Below are positions 34,001 through 44,228 of a stretch of DNA of 64,000 nt, in pieces. The notes beneath the pieces were generated by a model. The model had not been told where the DNA came from and did no database searches. It saw only the letters and a program-made list of their open reading frames with translations. Position numbers and translations under genes: made by a program. The DNA is from Triplophysa rosa (lineage: Eukaryota; Chordata; Actinopteri; Cypriniformes; Nemacheilidae). Each line of letters opens with the position of its first letter. The first letter of the stretch is position 1. The stretch is taken from positions 29,218,665 through 29,282,664 of the forward strand of contig NC_079891.1 in assembly GCF_024868665.1 (NCBI RefSeq), written 5' to 3'.

Positions 34001-36859
34001 TTAAAATTTACATGAATACAAAAATACAAAACTTTCAGCTATTTCCATCTATTCTCACATAAAGCTACCATACAGCTCCATAATGAACTACTTTTGTGGT
34101 GCTTTTTCATTTTTGCTGTATGGAAATTAGGGATTTTGCTTAATCGCTCCTTTTGTGTTCCACGGGTGAAAGAAAGTCATAGGGGTTTGAAAAGAAATGA
34201 GTCGTGTGTGAGAATTTTCATGCCACTTGCAACGTAATCATTGTGGAGTCAATTCACCAGAAAGACACACACACATACAGTGGCAAGAAAAAGTATGTGA
34301 ACCTTTTGGAATTTCATGGTTTTCTGGATAAATTTGTCATAAAATATGATCTGATCTTCATCTAAGTCAAGGGTCTTGACAAATAAAATGTGTCTAAAAT
34401 AATAACACAAATTTTTTTGAGCTTTCATGTCTTTATTGAGAACAACCAAAAAAAACTCATCGTGCTTGTGGAAAAAGTATGTGAACCCTTGAGTTAATGA
34501 CCTCAGAAAAGCTAATTGGAGTCAGGTTTTAGCACACCTGGAGTCTCGTTAAGATAATAAGTTTGGAGGTGTGGACTACAGCTACTTTTACTGATAAAAA
34601 CCCCTCAAACCTTTGGCGTTTGCGCTGCACAAGAAGAACACGTTTATGTGAGCCATGCCTCGCCAAAAAGAGCTTTAGGAGGATCTACGATCAAGAGTTG
34701 TTGATTTACATAAAGCTGGCAAGGGTTACAAAGTTATTTCAAAGACTTTAGAAATTCACCAGTCTACAGTTAGGCAAACAATCTACAAATGGAGACACCT
34801 TGGGACTGTTGCTACTCTACCAATGGGCGCCCAGTAAAAATGACACCAAGAGCACAACGAAGACTCATCAATGAGGTAAAGAAACAACCCCGAATGACAG
34901 CCAAAGATTTGAAGGCATCATTGGAACTTGCTAACATCTCTGTTCATGAGTCTACAATATGTAAAACACTGAACAAGCAGGGTATCCACGGCAGGACACC
35001 ACCAAGGAAGCCACTGCTTACTAAAAAGAACATTGCTGCACGCCTGAAGTTTGCAAAAGAGCACATTGACACTCCACAGCGGTATTGGCAAAATGTTTTG
35101 TGGACTGATGAAGCTAAGATTGAACTATTTGGAAAAAACACACAGCACTACATCTGGCGTAGAAAGGGCACGGCATATCATCATGAAAACATCATCCCAA
35201 CTGTAAAGTATGGTGGAGGAAACATCATGATTTGGGCCTGCTTTGCTGCATCAGGGCCTGGCCAGCTTGGAATCATTGAGGGGAAGATGAATTCCCAAGT
35301 ATATCAGACAATTCTTCAGGATAATGGGAGAATGTCTGTGGGTCAGCTGAAACTGTGTAGAGGGTGGGTGATGCAACAGGACAACGACCCAAAACACCGG
35401 AACAAGTCCACAACAGAATGGCTTCAGAAAAACAAAATCTGCCTTTTGGAGTGGCCACGTCAGAGCCCAGACCTCAACCCAATAGAAATTCAATTTTATT
35501 TATATAGTGCTTTTCACAATGTGCATTGTTCCACAGCAGCTTTACAGGAGCAAATAAGAAAAACACAAAGGTAAAACACAGCACAGTGCATGGTGTTTAT
35601 AGACCAAGCAAGATCATTATAATAAATAATATCTAATAAATAAATGAATAAATGCAGTCTCCCGGTGCTATAGATGCTATGGATTGACTTGAAGAGGGCC
35701 ATAGACATGAGACCTCCAAAGAATATGACAGAGCTAAAGCAGTTCTGCCAGGAAGAATGGGCTGAAATTCCTCCTCAACGATGTGCAGGTCTGATCCACA
35801 GCTACAGGAAGCGCCTGGTTGAGGTTATTGCTGCCAAGGGGGGTCAACCAGTTATTAATTCTAAGAGTTCACTTACTTTTTCCACTGCCATTTTGAATGT
35901 TGAATGAGTGTGTTCAATAAAGACGTGAAAGATACGATTTTTTGTGTTATTATTTTTAGACACATTAGGGCGGTTTCCCAGACAGGGCATACGCCATAGT
36001 CTCAGACTAACTTAAATGTGAGAGATGCCTTGATCGAAAACAACTTGCACTGACATATCTTAAAATGTATAACTGGGATCGTTTTGTCTCAAGATGCACA
36101 CAGTAATGTTTTTTTTTAAAAAACATACTTTACAAGAACTTAATTCTCCTAAGTTAACTAAGGCCTAGTCCTGGTTTAAGATAATCCTGGTCTGGGAAAC
36201 TGCCCCATTATGTTTGTCAATACCCTTGAATTAGATGAAGATTAGATCACATTTTATGACCAATTTATTCAGAAAACAATGAAATTTCAAAAGGTTCACA
36301 TACTTTTTCTTGCCACTGTAAAATGTATGTCTAAAAAGCACTGTAAGTTGCATATGATGATTTTCTGCTAAATGCATACATGTAAAGTTGTTTTTTATTC
36401 TGGTAGGGGGTTACGCTTTATCCAGGTTCTTCTGCAAAGCCTAGTGGATGGAGAAAAGGATGAAAACAATCCTAATCTCATCAGAGTCAATGTCACCAAA
36501 GCCTATGAGATTGCCTTGAAGAAATATCATGGCTGGTTTGTTCAGAAGCTCTTCAAAGTAAGCTTCTTGATAACAAAATGAACAAAGAACATTATGGAAA
36601 TAACCTGTATTTTAATGAAATGTTTCTGTAATGAGGACTGTAAATAAACTATTGATGTACTGTCTTTCATTTTTAGGCAGCACTGTATGCCGCTCCGTAC
36701 AGATCAGATTTTCTCAAAGCGCTGTCTAAAGGACGAGAGGTTAAGGATGAAGAATGCTTGGATAAAGTACGGCTGTTCTTAGTAAACTTCACAGCTACTA
36801 TTGACGCCGTCTATGAAATGTACACCAAGCTGAACGCAGAGCTGGACTACACTGTGTGA
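31004..36859 (+). CDS. gltp: Glycolipid transfer protein
   Basis: Five exons, 31004-31106, 33221-33279, 33367-33500, 36407-36557 and 36677-36859, encode 209 residues, the same length as human GLTP. The cytosolic protein moves glycosphingolipids with a beta-linked first sugar between membranes. Residues that hold the sugar-amide headgroup in human GLTP are all present at the same numbers: D48, N52 and K55 (KADIAGNITKIK), W96 (LALMWLK) and H140 (KKYHGW); Y207 near the C-terminus is also kept. The start ACCATGG is a strong context. The exon 3/4 junction requires a GC donor at 33501, giving a GC-AG intron, and that intron holds a Tc1 transposon of about 2 kb. Teleosts often carry two gltp copies, so this may be gltpa or gltpb; I cannot tell which. 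Confidence 0.95.
32500..32600 (+). mobile_element. SINE fragment in gltp intron 1
   Basis: GAGCTAGCAACGCCGGAGTCATGGGTTCAATTCC retains a B-box-like core in the context seen in the 12730-12888 SINE, but head and tail are lost. Confidence 0.4.
33634..34225. mobile_element. Diverged palindromic MITE in gltp intron 3
   Basis: The left arm (ctcatgtgattttctttctt, then CACTGAACACAAAAGGAG) and the right arm (CTCCTTTTGTGTTCCACGGG, then gaaagaaagtcataggggtt) are inverted and about 400 bases apart, as in the GTTCACCC family. Edges are uncertain. Confidence 0.45.
34655..35907 (+). pseudogene. Tc1 transposase pseudogene
   Basis: A reading frame from ATG at 34655 begins MPRQKEL and has a stop codon directly after; a frameshift near 34820 follows. 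The main open part, 34789-35487, holds the rest of the DNA-binding region (GRPVKMTPRAQRRL) and the DDE catalytic core: WTDEAK, QQDNDPKH and SPDLNPIE. The frame is cut at NPIE by an inserted repeat and resumes at about 35677 (WIDLKRAIDMRPPKNM) to a stop at 35905-35907. The three catalytic acidic residues survive, but the gene is broken in at least three places. Confidence 0.9.
35488..35669. mobile_element. Nested insertion in the Tc1 transposase
   Basis: An AT-rich segment beginning ATTCAATTTTATTTATATAG interrupts the transposase between the catalytic E codon and the following WIDLKRA segment. ATAGA occurs on both sides (about 35482 and 35670) and may be a target duplication. The TATATAGTGCTTTTCACAA start is seen in many fish dispersed repeats, but I cannot assign the class. 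Confidence 0.6.
35968..36206. mobile_element. MITE nested in the Tc1 right inverted repeat
   Basis: The termini GGGCGGTTTCCCAGACAGGG and CCTGGTCTGGGAAACTGCCC are inverted repeats. ATTA at 35964-35967 and 36207-36210 flanks both ends, a 4-base (or TTA, 3-base) duplication. Related copies lie at 45306-45502 and 61262-61432. Confidence 0.8.
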
Positions 36860-37427
36860 TCCGAATTCGAACTTGAAACCTTCTGCTGTCCCAGAGGATC
36901 GCTGTTGCCTCCCAATAGACAGGCCTCTTCACTGCACCGTTCTTTCTTTCTACTGGATCTCTGTTATTGATGCTTTCTCTTGGGGGCCAATTATGATCCG
37001 AGCTGCTGAAGACTCTTGTGATATCTAAAGGGAAAATTTGTTTTGCCTGTTGTTTGCCTTGAGCTGTTGGTGGTGTGAATGTGTTTGCTTCCTTCAAAAA
37101 GTTGTGTTCTTCAAAACGATGGGTTTTAATCACTATCACTAATTAGATTTCTTCATTTTTAGTACACATGCACTTCGAGGAGATGTGTATGAGATGTTTT
37201 TCTATTTCTTTGTTTAATCAAATAGCAGACTAAAAATTAGGGTTTTACCAAAACCAGTCTGCAGATTTAATAACCAAATATCTGATGTGATATTGTTTAC
37301 TTTGGATGTATTTTATGAAAAAAAAATACTTGAATGTGACCTGCTGTTGAACATGAAATGTAGAGAAACTACTTCAGAAGTGATCGCAAAGGCACTCAAT
37401 TGAGTGGTGATTTATATTTCATAAATC

Positions 37428-37464
37428 TCTCTCTCGCTCTCTCTCTCTATATATATATATATAT
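37428..37464. repeat. (CT)n(AT)n microsatellite in gltp 3' UTR
   Basis: CTCTCTCTCG runs into about ten CT units and then about nine AT units, about 570 bases after the gltp stop. Confidence 0.85.
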
Positions 37465-37809
37465 TTCCTTTCATATACATTTTACAAGATATTTTATGAT
37501 GGCACAGTGACTGAACATGTAATTGGAGTATTGTTAGGTTGTAATATTTCACTTGTCATTCCCAAATTCTGAAATATTAAATTCATTTATTTATGCTAAA
37601 TTTATGTGTTAATTTATTGAAATGTTTTTTATTCTAGTTGCATTTTGCTTCTGACATGGCGTTTTCTGACATTACAGGCTTCTCATTTTTGTTGTACTTC
37701 ACCACTTTTGTTTGACCCGAGTCGGCAAGCAAACATGGACAAACTGTTTTGTTTCCCACATCTTAAACGTGTAAATTGACTGTTGTTATGTGTAGTCTCT
37801 TTAAAATCT

Positions 37810-37815
37810 AATAAA
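37810..37815 (+). terminator. gltp: gltp poly(A) signal
   Basis: AATAAA about 950 bases after the gltp stop, followed by TGCATGTGTTTTC, a GU-rich downstream element. This gives a 3' UTR of about 970 bases. Confidence 0.6.
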
Positions 37816-38128
37816 AGTCATGTTCTTGCATAATCCTTCTCTGCATGTGTTTTCTTTGGCCTTCACAATAACATTGATTTAATAGCCTATAACAATTTTT
37901 ATTCCAATGTTAGTATGCTATTTATTTTATTGTACCAGTATAGCTCCTTCAAATTCCGCCTCGTTTACAAATACACGTTCACTTTTTTAAATACAGTCAT
38001 ATTTTCACTTATTCACAAATATATAAAAATGAAATATAAACATGCGAGGAGTCGTTCTGTAATTAGCGCCTTCGAGCAAACACTAGATGGCGCTTTTGCA
38101 TTTAAATTCTCTGCAGAAAACTTTGCAG

Positions 38129-38368
38129 CAGGGTTGCCAATTCGGCCTTAAAGTAGAGGGATTTGTTCACCTGTGTTCGTTTTAAGATCAAGTTCTTTAT
38201 GTAAATCAGTCTGTGGTTATGATAACTTATATACAGTTATTTTAAATACGAAACTGTGTGTAATGTATAGCAAGTTACAGGTCTGTAAAATATGTTTAAA
38301 AGGTTTTTAGATATAGTTGGGTTATAGTATGGTAGGGCTAGTTTTGTCAAGCAGATCTGGCAACCCTG
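38129..38368. mobile_element. hAT-like MITE between gltp and trpv4
   Basis: The 240-base element has inverted ends CAGGGTTGCCA and TGGCAACCCTG. The 8-base flanks CTTTGCAG (38121-38128) and CTTGGCAG (38369-38376) differ at one base, as expected of an aged 8-base hAT target duplication. Confidence 0.7.
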
Positions 38369-38568
38369 CTTGGCAGGCCGTGCCATGTAAATTAGCCAAC
38401 CAACCGGTCAGATTGGTTATGAAAAAAGACCTTATTCGTCACAATATGTGTGCTTATTTATTTAGTCTATATATAACATATACGGATATACAACATATAT
38501 TAAAAAGCAGTTTCCGATATAATTGAAGCAAATTACGAAATATGTTAGCCTATAAATTTACAGGGCGA

Positions 38569-38956
38569 TCATAGTACAACAGGTTAGCTATAGATCCATG
38601 TTATGTACATATTTTGTTGGTTTACAAGGTTTTAAAAGATAAAATGATTTATCTGATATTTATCTATAGAAGGAGTCTACATATATCAGAGATCCACACC
38701 CCTAAGGCTCGTGTCTAACCTTACAGGTTTTCACAAAGTGGGCGGTGAGAAATCAAAAGCGCCACATTTCTCCAGACTTGCCCTCCTCCCATTATCTCCA
38801 GTCTGAAACCCTGAACTGGAAAGATGAAGCGCTTATTAAAGTTACTCGAAGTGCGGTACGCATTCCTTCCCATCCGATGAATGAAAGCGCGGATTTGACC
38901 TCTTGTCGGGATTAACCATCGATTCTACAAATAAAAGGAAACTTTCATTTGTGCAG
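38569..38956 (+). promoter_or_regulatory. trpv4: Probable trpv4 promoter and noncoding first exon
   Basis: A non-repetitive, moderately CpG-bearing stretch ends at GTGCAG|GTGAGG (donor at 38957), the only strong splice donor found between gltp and the first trpv4 coding exon. Joined to the acceptor at 44090/44091, its reading frame contains a TGA upstream and no ATG, so it would be 5' UTR. The transcription start is not resolved. Confidence 0.4.
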
Positions 38957-40119
38957 GTGAGGTGCTTTCCTCTTGATAACTTTTGTGACTGTAGAGACTG
39001 CACTTATTCGTAATAGCGAAAAGCAAACTTTTGTGTATTTAATAGAATTATTCGAAACGTTACGTTCTTGATTTACTGGTCCATCCTAAAAAAAAAGATA
39101 TGTTCAGACTTATATCTCTCTGTACTGAATATTATTATTTGACCTAGTTTTAAACAGCTTCCTCTTCCCATTTCACCCGATATCTCCAAATCGGAGTGTT
39201 GTTTGTATACACACTGAGTGTGTTTGCCATGCACAGATCTGCTACGTAAGATTATTCTTTCTCTCATTTCGCAAAATTGGGATTTTACAGTCATTGCATG
39301 AGATCACACTTGTGGCTGAACTGTCAGCAGCTCTGGAAACTCTTTGGATCACTTTTTCCCACAACCTCGTGCATTAGGACAGACACCACCAGTTAGTACA
39401 GCTGTTAAACTCCTTAGAGAGACTTGGTGACATTTAGAAGGAAGTCTAAATCTTCCTCTGGGGTCATCTTTCATTTCCAACTCTTATCTAGAAATGATAA
39501 AATTGTCTTTCTCTATCTGTCTTATTTCTCATTAGCTCAGTTGTTTGCCTGCTCTGATGCACCATCCAGTTCCCAAAGTGTTGGACTCCAATGTTACCAT
39601 TGGTTATCAAACCCCTTCAACGCTCTGCTTTCACTCTTTCTAGTGATAATGGTGTGTATTGGAGTGAAATCTTATTGGAGTCAGGCCAGATCCGCTTCTG
39701 TAGACAGTATTTGTATAGTGCTTGTCAGGGGCAGCAACGGTGACAGTGGGGGTTTGTGTTGGATTTTCCACCACCCCGCTTAAGCAAACATGGGCAAACG
39801 GAAACCTCCACACCAAGCAGAGCACAGTTTAGGGAAATATGGACCAAGCTCTCTTCAGTATCTTTGTTGAGTCTTGTTAACTAACGTAAGACAATGTTTG
39901 TAATGTTAGAGATTCAAGAGAAGTAGGTTTAGTGTATAGATGTTTGTGATTCATCAGAGGAAACTACTAGAGAAGATGTCGTGCTTTTGAAACGTCTCAG
40001 ACGTGTCTGAACAGGACCTGTGCTGGTTAATCCTGGAGATGAGCTCAGTTGTATAGACCTGGAAAAAGAGTGGCCCGGAAGCACATCAGATTGCCATTTT
40101 ATGGGTCTGTGTTTAAAAT

Positions 40120-40415
40120 AACAGTTAACAAAATAAAAAATGTCAAATTCTTATTTTCTCACCCTCGTGTTGTTCCCAACATTCTACTGTTTTGCAGAAT
40201 CATACGCAACTCATTTCCATATAATCAAAACATGATTTTGATGTCATCTATATATGTTTTAAAGCTGTATTGACAGGGAGTGGCGGGTTCCAAAAAAAAA
40301 AAAAAACTATTAGTAGCATTCTTTAAAAATCCTAATTTTGTGTTACACATGCAGAACAAAGTCATGTGAGTTTGAAATGACTCGAGTAAACAATGATAGT
40401 AAAGCGAATTATTAG
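40120..40415. mobile_element. Diverged palindromic MITE remnant
   Basis: Family-like pieces (tcttattttctcaccctcgt; gcagaacaaagtcatgtgag, then TTTGAAATGACTCGAGTAAA) occur in the expected order, but termini are decayed. Confidence 0.4.
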
Positions 40416-40889
40416 TTTAAGCATTAAACGCAACATCAGCACTAGAGGTTCTTTGATGTCGTCATTGGTTTATCATTGTTGCCTCAGAGTCAGGAGTTGA
40501 GATTTGGTAATTGGATGGACAGAGGAATTTCCCCTTGAACTGGGAGAGAATGGGAGAGAGGCACTATGAGTCATGTCTGTTCTGGGCAATGAGGGAATAA
40601 GTTTATTATTGGGATAAAATCCCACAATGCATTGTAGCGTGTGGACAATGGGTTTAGAGTGTGGGTGTGTATATTAGGTGGGTGGGATGGGGATTCAGAA
40701 TGAATATAGTGGTGTGTTTTTCTTTAGCTGTTTAGCTGGGGTATCTTGGTTCAAAACGTGGGACATTGTGTGAAATGTGCAACAAAATATATTACTTGCA
40801 TAAAAAAGTAATCGGCACAAAGAGAAAATGTGAATTATTTAAATGTTTTAGATTCATAGTACTTCTGCAGTTTACTTCTCAAAAACTTT

Positions 40890-41390
40890 CCGAAATCGCA
40901 TACTGTGACAGTACGTACTGAATTTGAATAAGTACCTACCCATCGGCCGTTAAAACAGTACGTTCAATATAGTATGAGTGGGAGTAGTATGAATACATTT
41001 CGGACATACTGTATCCGCCATGTTTTATGGTCATGTGACCCATATGCTCTTTGACCTATGACGTATTAACAACAACCTACTCGTGAGCGTTGATAAAAAC
41101 ATAATTTAGTCACGAGAAATTAATTTATTGGCACTTACATTAAAAACAGACTTCCGCCTTAAAGTTTCCGCTATATTTATTTGATTTACTTTTGAAATTT
41201 GACCGTTACTCAGCTCCCGTGGCATCATGGGATAGATAAGTGTCCATCCGATTCCACACTTGCGAATCTCGGCGGAAGTAGTAGACCATCCGGGTATTTC
41301 TCGCCTACTGTTTTTTGCATACTGAGGTTTCGGATTCATGACTCATACTCATTTTCGCCTACTATATAGTATTGAAGTAGGCGATTTCAG
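40890..41390. mobile_element. Inverted-repeat MITE in trpv4 intron 1
   Basis: The left edge CCGAAATCGCATACTG and right edge AGTAGGCGATTTCAG are imperfect inverted repeats, and the interior is rich in tact/agta palindromes (atagtatgagtgg; gactcatactcat). No coding capacity is seen. Confidence 0.55.
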
Positions 41391-41862
41391 ACGCAGCCTA
41401 TGTCTCACCTGCATACTCTGTTATTAAACAAGCAAAACCCGGAGTGACTGCAGAAAGAGACTTGAGGAATCCCGAGGTTAATCCAGAATTTGGGAAACAA
41501 TTATAATCTGAAACTAAAAAAGGGCAGGGTTGGAATCAAGAAACCAGGATAAGCAAACCCAGTTACACAGTAGACAGACTATTCAGAACTGCATGTAGCC
41601 TGAGGTGATTTCACAATAAGCGGGTTTTCTGACATTGTTCAGTATTCAGTGTGTGTTGTTTTAACATGGGTTTTTATTATTTTCTCCTGCTCTGTTTGGG
41701 CACCTGTAGGCACTGACACTTCTCTGCTCTCCTGAGGAGGAATCTGTTATTTGGAAAACAGCACGCAAGATACAAGACAATGAGTGAAGCAAGTACTATA
41801 TATTCTGTAATAGTAATATTTCTGTATTCATTCTTGTGTGCAGCTGACACTGCAAAGTTTAA

Positions 41863-42220
41863 AGGTGCTGTGTGTGTAATAATTAGGAGGATCCACTGCC
41901 AGAAATGCAATATAATATGCATAACTATGTCTTCCTTACATAATGAACATAATGTCTTCTGTCTACATACACATCTATCTTCCATGTCCCCTTACATGGA
42001 ATTCACCATGTTATTTCGACTGTAGCCCTAAACAGACAAACTGCTCTACAGAGCGCGTGTCGTAAATACGTAATCTCCTTCGGCAAAGAAGCGAAAACGT
42101 GACAACAGCTTAGTCTTTGAGAGCTGCCGTAGTGCTTCGAAAGGGAAGGGGAGGAGTGAGCCGTTGGTTGCAGTTCTCAACCTCACCGCTAGATGCCGCT
42201 AAAATCTCCACATTGCTCCT
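41863..42220. mobile_element. TTAA-flanked MITE in trpv4 intron 1
   Basis: TTAA at 41859-41862 and 42221-42224 bracket AGGTGCTGTGTGTG and CACATTGCTCCT. The right arm contains the segment ACCGCTAGATGCCGCTAAAA, also present in related form near 54100, where a larger relative (54062-55087) begins. Confidence 0.7.
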
Positions 42221-42407
42221 TTAAGGGACTCTGATGAGTTATTTTATCTACACAGAACTATAATCGTTTTAGGCAATGTGGCATACTTTAGTACGGCTTT
42301 TATATGGTATTAAACAGAATGTAGACATTGCACAGATCTTATAAAGATAGATTTAATTAAAATCAATGTGTGTGAATATATTGCTTACAGTTTGTTGGTT
42401 AGTAGAG

Positions 42408-42545
42408 AGTATTTTACATTTACTCATTTGGCAGATGCTTTTACCCAAAGCTACTGTAAAAAAAACTGTATTGAAAAGTAGTTTGGCAAATATGACCCTG
42501 GTACGACTAGAACCCTCAGCTGCAAACGCTGATGCCTAAATGACC
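42408..42545 (-). mobile_element. Reverse-oriented SINE remnant
   Basis: Read on the minus strand, a B-box-like segment (GGTTCTAGTCGTACC) precedes the tail GGGTAAAAGCATCTGCCAAAT, as in the SINE at 12730-12888. The copy is diverged. Confidence 0.5.
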
Positions 42546-42784
42546 ATTAGGCCACTTGGCCTCATTTTTAAAGTTTAAACTAAACAGTTTTAATGTGTGT
42601 ATATCTGTATATTTACAAATGACTACTGGTAGAATGTGCCATTTTATGCAAGATATCTTTTTCCACATGTGAACATTACAAATGATGCTACAAAATTGTT
42701 TCCAGACCAAGCAAAAATTGACCACAAGACTAAATGGTTCTAAACTATATGCCTTCAGTAACATGTTTGGTATTGAGTTTTCTG

Positions 42785-42880
42785 TTGGTGTGGAGATGCA
42801 CACCATCTCCACACCAACTCTTGTGCTCTTACCATCTCCACACTCTTACCATCTCCACACCAACTTTTACGCTCTTACGA
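42785..42880. repeat. Short tandem repeat of CCATCTCCACAC units
   Basis: CCATCTCCACACCAACT and CTCTTACCATCTCCACA units alternate about three times. Confidence 0.7.
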
Positions 42881-44228
42881 AAACTCTGTTTTCTCTTACG
42901 CATAAGCAGCTTGAGACACAATGAAAAAGAAAGGTCACTCTGAGAACAATTAATACCATATCAGGGTTGTTTCTTGCTCAAAATGAGACGGAGGTGGTGC
43001 CATCCTGATCTTGTACACACACATATGTAGGCCTACCGTACCTTTAAGTGGCTTAACCAAAGTGACTTTGAATTTGACATATTAAAAGTTCTAATAAAAT
43101 TAGATAAAAATGAATATTATTAAGTTATATACTTTTATTCAACCAAACAGAAATGTTTTTTTTTATCATTTCAACTAACTTTTCAGCCCACAATAGCCAA
43201 CTGAATTAACCAGTCTTTCTAAATGAGCAAAGCTCATTCACATCTTGCATTCTCTGTGGTTCACTTTAAATGATTCAATGATCTCTTATATTCGCTAGTG
43301 ACTGAAAAGTTCAATAGTTTAAATGAATCTGTTCAAATGAGTCATTCGTGTGCGAGTCGTTCTGAACGCAATGTGCGTTCATACTGGCGAACTCGCTGTG
43401 TACAGTATACGCTGATTCAACGATCCAACTGCACAGCTAAAGACATTACAATGATGTACGTCATGTTATTTTAATAAATTTTAAGAAATTAAACGTACTT
43501 GCATGCAAAACAAACAGCCGTGAAACACAGGCTGGCTCTTGTTCTGCAACTCTTTTTAGCGCCTCAGTGTGCTGATAACGAAACAGCGCCTCCACTGTGG
43601 CGTAATGTCGCAACTGCAGTTACAAATGACAGTCTGTTAAATGCACGCAGCATTTCTTGTGAAGACTCGCAACATAATTTTGGCGAGAGCCTGAGGCGGC
43701 ACGACATTTGACGGAGGCGGCCGCCTCCAATTTCTCTATGCAGGAAAAACCCTGCATATGAAAGTTTGTGACTTAGGTCTAGCTTAGTACTGTATCTTAG
43801 TTTGACTGGCTTTACCAGCAGGGTGAAATGATTTTGAGAGTGTTAGCACTAAAATGCATCTCCACAGAAATATTTCTTAGATTTTATACATTTCCATTAT
43901 ATTTATTATTTCTATAAATATTTGATTGTCTGCTTGTTTAATGCCATGTTTTCTGTACAGTTGCTTTTAAAGAATTCAAATAAAAAAGACTATAAAAATA
44001 AATTTGACTAGTACTAAAAACTATATTAATCTCCATATTCAAGCCAGATGTTGTTTCTTGTCCTCTTACTCTCTCTTGACTTTCAAGCAGGGTTTCTCTG
44101 CTGCCACTCTACTAAAGCGCTATCGTCTGGCTACAACAGAGTCAAACTCGATCTCCTCGCCTCCTGGGACTGCTGCACAGGACTGCACAGGTAAGGACCC
44201 TTCAGCAGATGAAGATCCCAATTTTCCC

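Larger units (their letters stand above)
34278..36318 (+). mobile_element. Tc1-like transposon, nonfunctional, in gltp intron 3
   Basis: The element starts CAGTGGCAAGAAAAAGTATG and ends with its inverted copy, CATACTTTTTCTTGCCACTG. It is flanked by TA at 34276-34277 and 36319-36320, the Tc1/mariner target duplication. Inverted repeats of about 210-220 bases reach to about 34496 on the left and from about 35865 on the right. The transposase gene lies in the same direction as gltp. Two other repeats have inserted into it (35488-35669 and 35968-36206). Confidence 0.92.

Noticed and set aside
38824..38856. ATG at 38824 (MKRLLKLLEV) as trpv4 start
   Set aside because: The following donor (GCG|GTACGC) leaves phase 2, and no acceptor near the first conserved trpv4 exon restores the frame.
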